From assembly GCA_028671895.1 (NCBI GenBank), contig CM053810.1, forward strand, positions 34,513,501 to 34,577,500: DNA of 64,000 nucleotides. Reading direction: 5' to 3'. Source of the stretch: Oenanthe sinensis. Taxonomy: Eukaryota; Streptophyta; Magnoliopsida; Apiales; Apiaceae. Under the pieces are notes generated by a model. That model was given only the letters and a program-made list of their open reading frames with translations. It was not told where the DNA came from and did no database searches. Every line of letters starts with the position of its first letter. Positions within the stretch are counted from its first letter, which is position 1. A program made the position numbers and the translations under genes. Shown here piece by piece: positions 32,674 through 47,700 of this stretch.

Positions 32674-35600
32674 TGTGATGCCCCTAAATCCGGGGTCAGG
32701 GATTTGAGTCGCCACGTCACCATCCAATCATTTACAACCTGTAATAACTCAATACTCCAACAAACACACATCATAGACCCCTCTCTCAGATACACACAAG
32801 TTATAGTCTTAGAAACGATACACAACAAGTATCACTAGTTATTACAAACCAAATGTACTTATCCAGGATCTCATACTATCAATACTAACCTCTTCATGAA
32901 GCAACATTAATAACTAGCTCAATACTGAAACTTATCCAACTTACTTTTGTAGAATATGATTGAACTGAAACATCTCAAAGGTGAATCTTCTACTTTCCTC
33001 TCTCTAGGCATGAAGCCAATCGAACATGTTATCACTTTCTCTGAAAAATATAATATAAGCAAGAATGAGCGAAAGAATGCTCAGCAGGTTATTCACCCAA
33101 TTAGCTATGTGACTCTCATTCAAGAATATGATAATTACTACTATCTCGATAGTATAATCATAAGGTTTATCAGTATATGGTAAGCATAATAAAGTATCTT
33201 ATAACGATACACATGATCAGAGTTTTTCTGCTAAAAACATTTCTACTAAACATAAAGTTTAGAAAATATCATACGAATATTTTAGTTCGGTATATACCAT
33301 TAAGACACTATCAAATATAGTGTTACTACGCTTTTATACCTCTTCTAAAGCTTTGTAAGATAAAACTCATTGAACTTATTACGTTCATAGTTTTGAAATA
33401 CTCTCTCCATAACTTAGCAAAATAGGTTCTACTATAGTTTTGCTAAACTCCCCTAATATACGGGGTACTTCATTCAAGATACAACAATCATAGTTGCTTA
33501 TCTTTGAGAAAATTTGCTCACTTTGAACCATACCATTTGTAAGGTTTAAACTCCCATAAAATATCTTTAAAGATCCTGTTGTGTTGTGATATATAAAGAA
33601 AACAAGAGTGACCAATATAGGCCCACTATAATCATAACTTCTATAAATATACTTTCTGATAAACATTTCAAAAGTTTGTAAGATTTTCATACATCAGTTA
33701 CCTTCTGAAGTTTTCATATAACTATTCCTTAAATCATACGAATAACAAGATGACATTTCAAATTGTTAAAAACTTTTTTTCATCAGATCCCATCTGAAGT
33801 TTTCCTTTCTTTTCGTCAAACATTTCAACATTTCATTTGCAATCAACACCATCAGTAACTCATCTCATAGGCTTTCATTACGGTGTGAAGCACAATTCCA
33901 ATTGGAAGAAGGGACTGTAACTGGAGCATCAACACGCCCGCTACCACACATCCATGATGATCAGTCGTAGCACGTGGCGGCCTTCATCAGCAACCTATGG
34001 AAGCCTTCCGTTTCTCTACAAGTAGAAGGGGGAGCCCCGGTACTCGCTACCGTTAATGGGTAATCACCCTAAACCGCATACGGGTCTAAGGGTTGGACCG
34101 TGCGTCACTCGGCCTCTTACGCTAACTCCAAGTCCACTGAATCAATCTATAAGTCTGGAACTGGAACATTAATCTAAGCTGCCCAAGTATATAATACTTG
34201 TTAATAGATTTGTCTATCTAACCTGGAACTGGAAGTAATCCTGGTTCCCCAAGTATATCGTACTTGTTGGTAGACTCTCATAGCTATGAGTAGTCACTGA
34301 ATAGATTAGTCGGGATGTCCTCTCACCACACAGGTAAATGACCTTCACCCACTAATCTCTTTCATCAAGGAATGAATTCATTTCATAAAACCGTGACCAG
34401 GGAGTTAACTGAAAACTTTTCTTTATTTTGATTAGTAAAACTCTGCTTTTGATAAGTTGAAAAGCTCTTTCTACTGTGGAAACTGGTTCCAAAACTTGAC
34501 TGCTTTCGAGAAGTAAATAGGTATTCACTTCCTAGACCGAGTTTCTTATTTTTGATAAGTCTGAACTTATTTTATTCTTATTAAAAGAATAAAATAAAAT
34601 AATTAAATTAAAATATATTAGGGAGCTCTCACTATCTTTAAACCATTTTCTGAAGGTCGGAAAGTATTTAAAATAATAATCGGAAGCTTCGAATAATTAT
34701 TAAAGACCTAACATAATTTGTAAATGAATTTTAAATAATTAATAAATATTTAAATAATATTTATTAATTATAATTAATAAATAATCCTTAATAAATGAAT
34801 ATTCAAAATAATATTCATTAATTAAATAAATATTAAAATAATATTTATTATCTCATTTAAATGAATATTCAAATAATATTCATTAATTAAATAAATATTG
34901 AAATAATATTTCTTATCCTCATTTAATTCTTTTATTAAAAGAATATCAAAATATAAATATTGAAATATTTATATCATCATTTCAAAATAATCTGTCTCCG
35001 GCTTCTTCCGGATTACGACAGTACTTAACATAACCTTCCGACTCCCGGTCTATGTTCGAAAATACATAACTCGCTATACACTTAGAGCCTTTTACATTCA
35101 CCGGCTTATATCTATATTTCTTATAGCATATAACCGAAACATTTACGAAAGCTTTAATACATAAACAATTCGTACTTTTCAACATACAGTTATATCATAA
35201 CAACAACAGTCTTTCGATCATAATAGTAGTACATTACGTACAGGTGTTTAAAAACATGCATACGTAGCAATACATATATTTTGATATGTAAAAACGTAGG
35301 TTAGAAAACTTGTCGGGAGTCCAAGATACGTTCTCAGAGTTCCACTCGTTCCGCATTTTCTATCAATAGATATTATAATCCCGATTAGTACTCATAATCC
35401 CATCAACTACTTATATTACTTATAAGTATAATCATATTTCGATTCCAATTATGACAACCTCGAATTTTACTTAGTAATTTTACTAACGTTTGTCTTACCC
35501 GGTATTCACCTCCTCGGGTCTATCTTAACCATTCGTAAACCATCTCGTCAACGGCTTTCAATCTAATCTTTTTACTCCAATACGTAGTCATGTTAATCCT

Positions 35601-37672
35601 CAACATCTTTCGTGTTTTAACCGACTCAAAATTATCCTTTTATCTTAGCCAAAATGGCTCGTCAAAACCGTGTCTCTGTAGTTGACTTTCCTACGAATTA
35701 CTATTACGCGACTTGCATTCTATCATTTTTAGTAAATCAGAAAATTCATAATTAAATGCAAAATCACCTCAAGGAGCTTCTTTAGTACTTGAAATATTTA
35801 TCAAAAATATTTTGATTTGGAACATATGAGTTTAACTTGGTGAAATGCATTTTAGAAATCGAGTCAACTACGAGGTTTTGCTATTTGCACCGCTTTCACT
35901 AAAACGCTCATAACTTATTAACCGTTAACTCAAATGACGCACCGTTTTCGCGTGCACGATCTAGAGAATTTCTAGAATATAATCTATCAAAAGTTTGACC
36001 CTGTACAGATGACACATTTTCCCGATTTTACTGAAGAAGGCAGTAGCCTCTTATGTGAATAGTGTCATCGTGTAACTTTGGTTCCAATATTTTTATAAAA
36101 TCGAAAAATTAACTTTTTAATACAAAACCTTTTTGGTGATCTTACTAACTGTCCAAGGTATATATCATCCAAGTTTCATGTCCACCCTTAACTAGTTCGT
36201 TTATAGCATCAAAGTGAGTACAAGGCAGCAGTATGGTCTCCTTGCGCGACTTTCACTAAAACGAACTTATCTCCTAAACCGTAAATCGTATCGACATGAT
36301 TCAAGGGTCAAAACAAACTATGAAATAAGGTCTACACATCCATGGTCAGTGGTGTCCAGAAATATTTTATTAACAGATCGTAATTCTTATTCAAATCAGT
36401 CCCTAAATCAAACGGGCATTACGACAGCTATAAACTTAATGTTTTCCGGATTCAATCAATTGAAATCCATTCACAACCAAGATAAATCATCAACATACTA
36501 ATATGGTCATATCATTCAACTACTCATTTCATAACTTTTAACCAACACCACTTCACAAAATCATCCAACAACATTCAACCATTTACATCCAAACTCCTTA
36601 ATCCACATATGCTTAAACATAACTCAGCTCAAGCTTTTAACTTCAAAGTAAATCAAAGGGTGGATAGAGTTTATACCTTTCTTGAATCCTTAAACATACT
36701 AAAAGAGCTTGTAAGTCTTAAGAGAGCCTTGATCTATGCTTATCATCCTTAAACTTGCAAGAGAAAATCAAGAACAAGTTAGTAAATTTTCGGAGTTACT
36801 ATTCAGCCTCAACTTCTACAATTTATTTACCCAACCAAAACACCTCCAAACATTATGAAATTAAATACGTACCTTCTACATATAGTGAAGAAGCTATGGT
36901 TAAAATTTGGTGATTTTTGGATGAGTAGAACTGGAGTTATAAAATCATCTTTGCACCTTGCTCAAGCTGGGCAGAAAATGGAGAAAGAAATGGGAGAGAG
37001 CTTTTCTACTTTACTTGCTTTTGTGTTGGCTGATTTTCTTTTGTTTGTATAAAGTGTATCTAATATATATGGCTGATTTACACACAAGTATTACTTGGTG
37101 GAGTGAAGGGTCAAGGTCAAGCACTAATAAAGTTCCATGAATTAAGGATCATCTTTCCTTTTTCCATGTTTTAGGGAACTTGGTTCCTAACTCATAGTTA
37201 CATGCTTGGTTGGCCTCATTAGGTTGCTAACAAGTCTAGTTTGCATGGCTTTGGTGTAATTTAATTGTCATCCCATGATTAACACTTAATCATCCACGTA
37301 AGTTCGATTAATTCCGAAATCTTTTCGTCGTAGGAATTCCGTAGCGTAAATCCTTAATATTCCAAATACTCTAATTCGATTATAACCATTAATTTTCTAA
37401 ATTATAATCCTCTCGGTCATAACATAATTCTCTTATTCCTCGATATCACGTAAATTACGAAACAAATCGGAAAAGTGAAAATCTTCGAATTTCGACGACT
37501 TTTGCATTCACTCATTTTCTTCATACAACAATACCACATATTTGGTTTTTTCATATTCCACCACTTACCTAGTGTGGGCTAAAAAGTTTTTCATAATCCG
37601 TAGAATCACTATTCATCAGGGTTGTTTATGAATAAAATCAAAAAAATTCATCCAAAAATCTGGGTTATTACA
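32674..37672 (-). mobile_element. Element E 3' LTR (4999 bp)
   Basis: It includes a GC-richer island (33870-34150), an AT-rich stretch of nested TAAATATT/AATATTTA inverted repeats (34560-34980), and short ORFs (32956-33183, 36214-36501, 36855-37052). These ORFs recur in the other LTR only because the LTRs are copies. No known protein motif is seen in them. Confidence 0.93.
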
Positions 37673-37695
37673 GTCTACCCTCCTTAAAAGGATTC
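37673..37695 (-). other. Polypurine tract of element E
   Basis: Minus-strand CCTTTTAAGGAGGGTAGAC directly precedes the LTR start TGTAATAACC. Confidence 0.65.
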
Positions 37696-39100
37696 CGTCC
37701 TCGGAATCTAAACAAAAGTAACTAAGGGTTGTCTCTTCACCCTTTTTGATTCACTCATACACCCTTTCTGGTGCTATTGTTTTACTTCTCCACACTTTCT
37801 CTTTTCGATCATTGATCTTTACCGGTCGTAAGACACATTTGATTACCATCTCTACGATTTCTTATTCCAACACATGTCTAGCATTCACATTATTCTCTCT
37901 TTAATGTAGATGTAGGGCACACGAGGTTTTCGTATTATAAATATTATGAAATAATGCCAACGAATAAGCATTCACCTGTCATACTTCAGAACCTGCCAAC
38001 TTTAATACCCTCGAGCTTAATTGCTCTCCTTTACCAAATCTCGTTACCACTTTACGTGATAATGCTTCTAGAAATATGAAGTCTCTCACTCCATGCTTTC
38101 TTTCTTTTCTCATTTCATTAACGTACCTGCGGGTTCCTTCTGGATACCCAACATTTCCTTGTTCCTTAACTTAGTCTTAATGTGAGGGAGATCGACACTT
38201 TTATTCCATACAAACTTTGTAAGGTGGCGTGGCTACTTTCTGAATGGAAACCATTCTCGAATGAAAACTATATCCCTATTACGTTATTATCTCAACTCCT
38301 TTCGATATCCAAGGCATAAACCTTTTATGAAGAGCTAACCTTGCACAAGATTTTAATCAGAGATCCTTTTGTCAAATCTCATTACAACAAAATGATTAGA
38401 GTGATTCAAAGATAAATAAACTCTCTTCTAAATGTATATGAGAAGAGGAAAATTTTGATATGAATGAGAACAACCATATATGTACTTGTGATGGAAAATC
38501 TTTAGTATGATTTGGCTTTTCAATACATAATTGGGCAGCGGCCCACCAGACTTTTGTCACACAGACAAGAAGTCACAACATATGTATTGTCAATCCCAAT
38601 CGGATGATGAATTGTCAATTATAGGAAGAAGGAAAAAAATGATGTTGAAAAGATGTGAGGAGTTTTCCTTCCTTAATGTGTTACGGAACTTTACATAAAA
38701 CAAGTCTGTATTTAATTAGGAATCGATTTTACAAGGTCTCAAACCTATCATCCCAATTCTAGACTTCCGGCTTGAATATTTCTATGACCCTCATATTCCT
38801 CATAAATCCTAAACTCTCATATGCGCAATTTAATGCTCCTATATCTCATGTACGGATACTATAGCTATCGGCTGTGATCATGAGTTGGATACCATAACAA
38901 TCATTTTATAAAAACCTGTAGTCCACAAGTTCTCACCTCCTTTAGTACATCGGGTCTTACCCAATTCTCAACAATTTCAATACGTCAACACATTTCTTTT
39001 GCTATTCATTAATTTCCTAAAATTTAACTTTACTCGACCAAATCTCACACTTTAGAGAAAATGGCATACGATCTCTTTTCTCTTTCTAAGGCTACTTACA
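37696..39100 (-). pseudogene. Element E decayed pol 3' part
   Basis: By position between RT and the 3' LTR this should hold RNase H, integrase and chromodomain. I could not read a convincing catalytic motif; stops occur every few codons in all minus frames. Called from context only. Confidence 0.35.
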
Positions 39101-39109
39101 CTTGCTCTT

Positions 39110-39510
39110 CATTTTCTCTCTTCAACTTTTGGTAGATCAAAATATCATTTATACAAACCTTGGCCATCGGTCCAATCATTTCTTAAAATTCTATTGATTA
39201 AATCCATAAAAGTTATAGGTGTATTCATTTATCCAATTGACATCCCAGAACTCATAATGTTCATAACTCTTGTCGAATGCAACTTTGGGTAATTCATCTA
39301 GGTCAATTCTTATTTCATGATATCTGATCCTCAAATCTATCCTCGAAGGGTAAATTATGTTTCCAAGTGGTCGGATAATCTCTATCCATGGTTAGGATAT
39401 TCATTCCTAATTATAATCTTAATCAATTTTGACAATCAACACACTGACTCATGTTGTTATCCTTTTCTTTATCAATCAAACACGGTGCACCTCATGGTGA
39501 CACTTTTAAT
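39110..39510 (-). pseudogene. Element E gypsy reverse transcriptase remnant
   Basis: Minus-strand pieces follow the order of gypsy RT: GAPxLFxxKKD-like (HLMVPCLIDKEKDNN, ~39500-39450), CVDCQN for the cIDYR box, then IDLRIRYHEIRIDLDELP (39345-39290) for the DLRSGYHQI region, then VAFDKSYEHYEF. A last piece, LDRWPRFV*MIF, lies where the catalytic VFIDDIL should be. The catalytic aspartates are lost. Confidence 0.75.
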
Positions 39511-41717
39511 CTCATCATGCCTTTCTCTAATACTCCTTATAATTTAGTAATTAATCATTTCTATCTTGGTAGATGCAAACTTCTAAATGGCTCTGATGCT
39601 AGTGTTATTCATGACACTAGATCGATGTTGAATTATATAATTCTATTAGGTAGTACCTTATAAGGTCACTAATACTTACATCCTCAACCCATTAACTACT
39701 ACATACACTTTTTGTTTTCCATGTATTTCCTCTATGGAACCAATCACGGTTGCCTAACAACCTATCCTCCAAAGTGCAATAGACCTTTCACTTCCATCAT
39801 AACCAAAATACCTCAATTTATCTCTATGTCCTTTAACACAACTTCATCATTATCGTGTAATCTTAACTTTCACCACTTTATCTCTATCGTTAGTTTGAAC
39901 ATTCTTATGCAAATGATATTTTTGTCTTGACATTACATCTATTCTCTTTCCTTAAAGAATTAAATCTCCATTGAATGGCACTAGTAAATATTCGTACAAT
40001 ATTACTTTTGCTGCCTCAGTCTTTACTTATCGAATCATTACCCCTTACGAATCCACTTTTCATTATAACTATTTCTGAATCATCATCCGCTAATAATTTA
40101 TATCCATCACGACCATTTTATTTGGTCACAACATACGAGACAACCACTCGATAACTGTTGTAAACTTTAATTCCTAATATTCCATACTTAGGTTATTTCA
40201 TCCTAATCCCAAATTTTAACTTCAGCTAGCTTCCCAAATACATCGGAAAGTAAAAAAAATACACAACCTAGTTCTGGTAACAAATATATTCACTTAAGAA
40301 TCTCATACTTGCTCTCATGAAAGCAACAATTGTGATTCTTTACCATTCACAATGATCACTCTGCCGGCTCTGGTTTAGCCTCATCTCTGGGTTATACCCT
40401 TCATGAATTCCCCCCATCTCATGGGACTTTGATGAACTTAACTCCCCGGTGATATATTTTGAGGTTAAAACAATAACTTTTATTTAAAACTTTTCATAAA
40501 GAGAATTTTCTCAAAACATACTTCTTTCCACCACCTTGGTTTACTAACCCCAAAGGGATTCATTCTGCCATTCGTTTCAAGCTCAACGGCTTCATACTAA
40601 AACTTTTTTCTAAAAATATTTGAAAATACCTTGTAGGTGAAATTTTTGAATCCAAAAAAAAATTCCTTAAAACTACTATTTTAAAATCATTTGGCTTTCC
40701 TTATGTCACTGGTTATATGGAAGGATCCTTTTCAACCCAATGGGCAGTACTTAGGGGCTAATAAAAATGAATAGTCTATTTGCTAAGGTAAAACAATAGG
40801 TAGGTATCAAACTAGGTTGACGCTCATAAAATATATCCTTAACACTGTTCATATCAGTATGACCGTCATATTACTCAATAGGCTATCAAACACAATACGT
40901 TTGATGTGCCAGATCAATATTACCTATCAGGTTACTAGCTAAGGGGAGATTCCTCACAACTTGTACCACTTTCATATTCATACATCTATCGTCTGGTCCT
41001 TTCGATCGTCATCTTTCGAAAACTCATGGTCTACATGCCATAGGGTATATTATCAAAAGAACGAGATATACCATCCATTATGTACTCTCAATCACTTTAC
41101 ACCAAAGAATTTATAACTGTATTACGAGATCTCTTTCCCGGGATCATTTACCTCAACTAAACCATTAACTCCTCAATGCCTGCTCAGACCCCTTTTTCTG
41201 GTCGGAGACCTACTATTAACACAAGGAACTTCGTACCAACACCTATATACTAGGTCATTCATACTTCTCACCTGATAAAATATCCAGAATGTGTGGGCTA
41301 CTTATATTAAGGGATCACTTCGATCAGAAAATACTTAACATACTTCGAAGATACAAAAATTGTGCATCTTAACTCCTCGTTGCGGCTTTACACCGTATCC
41401 ATACCACACATCTTCTCAACAATTATCCTTGACTTCTTATCCTCAATATTATCCTCAAAATCTTCATACCTTTCATCTTGTTATAAGATATATCATTGCC
41501 TCTTCCGGGATGGCCTTGCCAATTTCCCGTCCAAAATCTATATCCCAAATGTCATTCATCAATCTCCTCACTACTAAGTCCAAGTAGACGACCTTTTCTT
41601 ACTCATTCATTGGTACTACATCCGGTAGTCCAATTACGAACTCTACATGAGTTCTCACGTTATCCTTTTATACATGAATAGCTCTTAATACTCACGTATC
41701 TAAGTATTATAACTCAT
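39511..41717 (-). pseudogene. Element E decayed gag/protease region
   Basis: Lies between the PBS and RT on the minus strand, so gag and protease by position. No CCHC knuckle or DSG/DTG active site is readable. Plus-strand ORFs in 39317-39930 and 41360-41681 lack recognisable motifs and are probably chance. Confidence 0.4.
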
Positions 41718-41729
41718 GCTCTGATACCA
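41718..41729 (-). other. Primer-binding site of element E
   Basis: Minus-strand TGGTATCAGAGC, 4 nt from the 5' LTR end at 41734. Confidence 0.9.
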
Positions 41730-41733
41730 TCTC

Positions 41734-44700
41734 TGTGATGCCCCCAATTCCGGGGTCAGGGATTTGAGTCGCCACGTCACCATCCAATCATTTACAACCT
41801 GCAATAACTCAATACTCTAACAAACACACATCATAGACCCCTCTCTCTCACACACACAAGTTATAGTCTTAGAAACGATACACAACAAGTATCATTAGTT
41901 ATTACAAATCAAATGTACTTATCCAGGATCTCATAGTATCAATATTAACCTCTTCATGAAGCAACATTAATAACTAGCTCAATACTGAAACTTATCCAAC
42001 TTACTTTCGTAGAATATGATTGAACTGAACCATCTCAAAGGTGAATCTTCTACTTTCCTCTCTCTAGGCATGAAGCCAATCGAACATGTTATCACTTTCT
42101 CTGAAAAATATAATATAAGCAAGAATGAGCGAAAGAATGCTCAGCAAGTTATTCACCCAATTAGCTATGTGACTCTCATTCAAGAATATGATAATCACTA
42201 CTATCTCGATAGTATAATCATAAGGTTTATCAGTATATGGTAAGCATAATAAAGTATCTTACAACGATACACATGATCAGAGTTTTTCTGCTAAAAACAT
42301 TTCTACTAAACATAAAGTTTAGAAAATATCATACGAACAATTTAGTTCGGTATATACCATTAAGACACTATCAAATATAGTGTTACTACGCTTTTATACC
42401 TCCTCTAAAGCTTTTTAAGATAAAACTCATTGAACTTATTACGTTCATAGTTTTGAAATACTCTCTCCATAACTTAGCAAAATAGGTTCTACTATAGTTT
42501 TGCTAAACTCCCCTAATATACGGGGTACTTCATTCAAGATACAACAATCATAGTTGCTTATCTTTGAAAAAATTTGCTCACTTTGAACCATACCATTTGT
42601 AAGGTTTAAACTCCCATAAAATATCTTTAAAGTCCTGTTGTGTTGTGATATATAAAGAAAACAAGAGTGACCAATATAGGCCCACTATAATCATAACTTC
42701 TATAAATATACTTTCTGATAAACATTTCAAAAGTCTGTAAGCTTTTCATACATCAGTTACCTTCTGAAGTTTTCATATAACTATTCCTTAAATCATACGA
42801 ATAACAAGATGACATTTCAAATTGTTAAAAACTTTTTCTCATCAGATCCCATCTGAAGTTTTCCTTTCTTTTCGTCAAACATTTCAACATTTCATTTGCA
42901 ATCAACACCATCGGTAACTCATCTCATAGGCTTTCATTACGGTGTGAAGCACAATTCCAATTGGAAGAAGGGACTATAACTGGAGCATCAACACGCCCGC
43001 TACCACACATCCATGATGATCAGTCGTAGCACGTGGCGGCCTTCATCAGCAACCTATGGAAGCCTTCCGTTTCTCTAAAAGTAGAAGGGGGAGCCCCGGT
43101 ACTCGCTACCGTTAATGGGTAATCACTCTAGACCGCATACGGGTCAAAGTGTTGGACCGTGCGTCACTCGGCCTCTTACGCTCACTCCAAGTCCACTGAA
43201 TCAATCTATAAGTCTGGAACTGGAACATTAATCCAAGCTCCCCAAGTATATAATACTTTTTAATAGATTTGTCTATCTAACCTGGAACTAGAAGTAATCC
43301 TGGTTCCCCAAGTATATCGTACTTGTTGATAGACCCTCATAGCTATGAGTAGTCACTGAATAGATTAGTCGGGCTGTCCTCTTACCACACAGGTAAGTGA
43401 CCTTCACCCACTAATCTCTTTCAACAAGGAATGAATTCATTTTATAAAACCATGACCAGGGAGTTAATTGAAAACTTTTCTTTATTTTGATTAGTAAAAC
43501 TCTGCTTTTGATAAGTTGAAAAGCTCTTTCTACTGTGGAAACTGGTTCCAAAACTTGACTGCTTTCGAGAAGTAAATAGGTATTCACTTCCTAGACCGAG
43601 TTCCCTATTTTTGATAAGTCTGAACTTATTTTATTCTTATTAAAAGAATAAAATAAAATAATTAAATTAAAATATATTAAGGAGCTCTCACTATCTTTAA
43701 ACCATTTTCTGAAGGTCGGAAAATATTTAAAATAATTATCGGAAACTTCGAATAATTATTAAAGACCTAAAATAATTTGTAAATGAATTTTAAATAATTA
43801 ATAAATATTTAAATAATATTTATTATTTATAATTAATAAATAATCCTTAATAAATGAATATTCAAAATAATATTCATTAATTAAATAAATATTAAAATAA
43901 TATTTATTATCTCCTTCAAATGAATATTCAAATAATATTCATTAATTAAATAAATATTGAAATAATATTTATTATCCTCATTTAATTCTTTTATTAAAAG
44001 AATATCAAAATATAAATATTGAAATATTTATATCATCATTTCAAAATAATCTATCTCCGGCTTCTTCCGGATTACGACAGTACTTAACATAACCTTCCGA
44101 CTCCCGGTCTACGTTCGAAAATACATAACTCGCTATACACTTAGAGCCTTTTACCTTCACCGGCTTATATCTATATTTCTTATAGCATATAACCGAAACA
44201 TTTACGAAAGCTTTAATACATAAACAATTCGTACTTTTCAACATACAGTTGTACCATAACAACAACAGTCTTTCGATCATAATAGTAGTACATTAAGTAC
44301 AGGTGTTTAAAAACATGCATACGTATCAATACATATATTTTGATATGTCAAAACGTAGGTGAGAAAACTTGCCTGGAGTCCAAGATACGTTCTCAGAGTT
44401 CCACTCATTCTGGATTTTCTATCAATAGATATTATAATCCCGATTAGTACTCATAATCCCATCAACTACTTATATTACTCATAAGTATAATCATATTTCG
44501 ATTCCAATTATGACAACCTCGAATTTTACTTAGTAATTTTACTAACGTTTGTCTTACCCGGTATTTACCTTCTCGGGTCTATCTTAACCATTCGTAAACC
44601 ATCTCGTCAACGGCTTTCAATCTAATCTTTTTACTCCAATACGTAGTCATGTTAATCCTCAACATCTTTCATGTCTTAACCGACTCGAAATTATCCTTTT

Positions 44701-47700
44701 ATCTTAGCCAAAACGGCTCGTCAAAACCGTGTCTCTGTAGTTGACTTTCCTGTGAATTACTATTACGCGACTTGTATTCTAACATTTTTAGTAAATCAGA
44801 AAATTCATAATTAAATGTGAAATCACCTCAAGGAGCTTCTTGAGTACTTGAAATATTTATAAAAAATATTTTGATTTGAAACATATGAGTTTAACTCGGT
44901 GAAATGCATTTTAGAAATCGAGTCAACTACGAGGTTTTGCTATTTGCACCGCTTTCACTAAAACGCTCATAAATTATTAACCATTAACTCAAATGACGCA
45001 CCGTTTTTGCGTGCACGATCTAGAGAATGCCTAGAATATAATCCATCAAAAGTTTGGCCTTGTACAGATGACTCATTTTCCCGATTTTACTGAAGAAGGC
45101 AGTAGCCTCTTATGTGAATAGTGTCATCGTGTAATTTTGGTTCCGATATTTTTATAAAATCAAAAAATTAACTTTTTAATACAAAACCTTTTTGGTGATC
45201 TTACTAACTGTCCAAGGTATATATCATCCAAGTTTCATGTCCACCCTTAACTAGTTCGTTTATAGCATCAAAGTGAGTACAAGGCAACAGTATGGTCTCC
45301 TTGCGCGACTTTCACTAAAACGAACTTATCTCCTAAACCGTAAATCGTATCGACATGATTCAAGGGTCAAAACAAACTATGAAATAAGGTCTACACATCC
45401 ATGGTCAGTGGTGTCCAAAAATATTTTATTAACAGATCGTAATTCTTGTTCAAAACAGTCCCTAAATTAAACGGCCATTACGACAACTATAAACTTAACG
45501 TTTTCCGGATTCAATCAATTGAAATCCATTCACAACCAACATAAATCATCAACATACTGTTGGGTTCCGAGGCATAAAACGCAGCGGATTAAACGTAATA
45601 TAACAAAAATTCGGAACCCTAAACACAGGATCATGTATAAGCCTAGACTGATTATTGTGAAACGGAATCATACCTTTGTCTGGTCTTGGTTTACACGAAC
45701 TCAACGGAGATCCTAGCTTTCACGACTTGTGTCTTCCTCTCGAAAACACCTCTATGGTATCCACACGAGCACCTTCAAGAACGTCTCACGATCTTGATTA
45801 CGGAATGGATTGTACTAGCTCCTTTGATGATTTCGAATTTGTTTCTGCCTTGCTGTGCTTGCTGCTGTGTGTTTGCTGCTGCCTCTAGGGATTTTGTTTC
45901 TAAAAAACGTAATCCCTCTTAACCCTATCATTATCTATTTATAATGCTGGTTAAGAGGCTCAATCAGCAAAACCTAACCCATGTAGGTTTAGAATAAATA
46001 ATATAACCGAATTTCTATTATTTAATTAATAACTAAGTCATACTTAATTATTAAGGGCAGAATTTAAATTCGAATTTTATTATTTCAATTAATTAAGTCT
46101 CACTTAATTAATATAATAAAATTCAAATAATCATCAATTAATTTAAATCTATAATTTAAATTAACTATTCATTTAAGTGCTCTATGTGTGTGACCCTATA
46201 GGCTATTATTTAATTAGCAATAATTTTATTCTCCAATAAAATTATAAACAATGAGCGGTATCTAGTAATACATCATTGCTACCCAATTAAATAATAATTA
46301 AATCGTGATTCGATAAAACCTTTCATGATTAATATTTCCGTGTAATATAATCCCTTTAACCATATATATTATAGATTAAATTCGAGGCATGTATTTAGTC
46401 ATCCTCTACAACATTTAATCCGGGTTTACTTGATCCATGAGTAGACTATGAAAACAAATCATTATTTGAGCACGGCCATGCATTTTATAGTCTCACTCAA
46501 TCAAGAGGCCAATAATATTTCTCCTAATTATAGGAGGGTTAAATCCTTTATCTATCATTCATATTTCTCATACGACTCATGATATACCCGATGTCCACTT
46601 TTATCATTACCCGGTCAAAGTTAACTTTTAATGTAGTCGAAGTATATTAATCCCCGTACAGAAATATAATGATCTCAAGTCAGAGGATCATTACACCATT
46701 ATCACTGTGAGTCTTTCTTATGACTTTATTAAACATGAAGAATCTCACTGTGGGTCTGTCCAGTACCATGTACTCCTGCATGTACCTATGTGTTGACTTT
46801 AGTATCCTCATACTTATAACCAATGAGATGTGGTTATCAGTCAAACAACATACTAGTCTATTTATGTATTATTATTGTCCTATAATAATAATACTCGACT
46901 AGGGACATTTAAGAATATGATCTATTATATAATCTCAAGTTCAAGTCATGTACTAAACTATACAATGTGTATCATGATTCTAAGGACATTTATTATGCTA
47001 ACAGATATATCGCAGTAATTAAAGTCATAATAAATATGTTTATTGAAAAATCAATTGACATAAAGGTCTATTGTATTGCCTCTAGGGCACCTACACTAAC
47101 ACATACTAATATGGTCATATCATTCAACTACTCATTTCATAACTTTTAACCAACACCACTTCACAAAATCATCCAACAACATTCAACCATTTACATCCAA
47201 ACTCCTTAATCCACATATGCTTAAACATAACTCAGCTCAAGCTTTTAACTTCAAAGTAAATCAAAGGGTGGATAGAGTTTATACCTTTCTTGAATCCTTA
47301 AACATACTAAAAGAGCTTGTAAGTCTTAAGAGAGCCTTGATCTATGCTTATCATCCTTAAACTTGCAAGAGAAAATCAAGAACAAGTTAGTAAATTTTCG
47401 GAGTTACTATTCAGCCTCAACTTCTACAATTTATTTACCCAACCAAAACACCTCCAAACATTATGAAATTAAATACGTACCTTCTACATATAATGAAGAA
47501 GCTATGGTTAAAATTTGGTGATTTTTGGATGAGTAGAACTGGAGTTATAAAATCATCTTTGCACCTTGCTCAAGCTGGGCAGAAAATGGAGAAAGAAATG
47601 GGAGAGAGCTTTTCTACTTTACTTGCTTTTGTGTTGGCTGATTTTCTTTTGTTTGTATAAAGTGTATCTAATATATATGGCTGATTTACACATAAGTATT

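Noticed and set aside
32956..33183. 75-codon ORF found again, nearly identical, at 42016-42243
   Set aside because: The duplication is just the two LTRs of E; no motif and no codon-level conservation that could be tested.
36214..37140. Small ORFs repeated at 45273-45470 and 47463-47748
   Set aside because: Same reason: LTR copies of E; the first is truncated by a point change in the second LTR.
39317..39930. Plus-strand ORFs as host genes
   Set aside because: They lie antisense to readable gypsy RT of E and show no domain.
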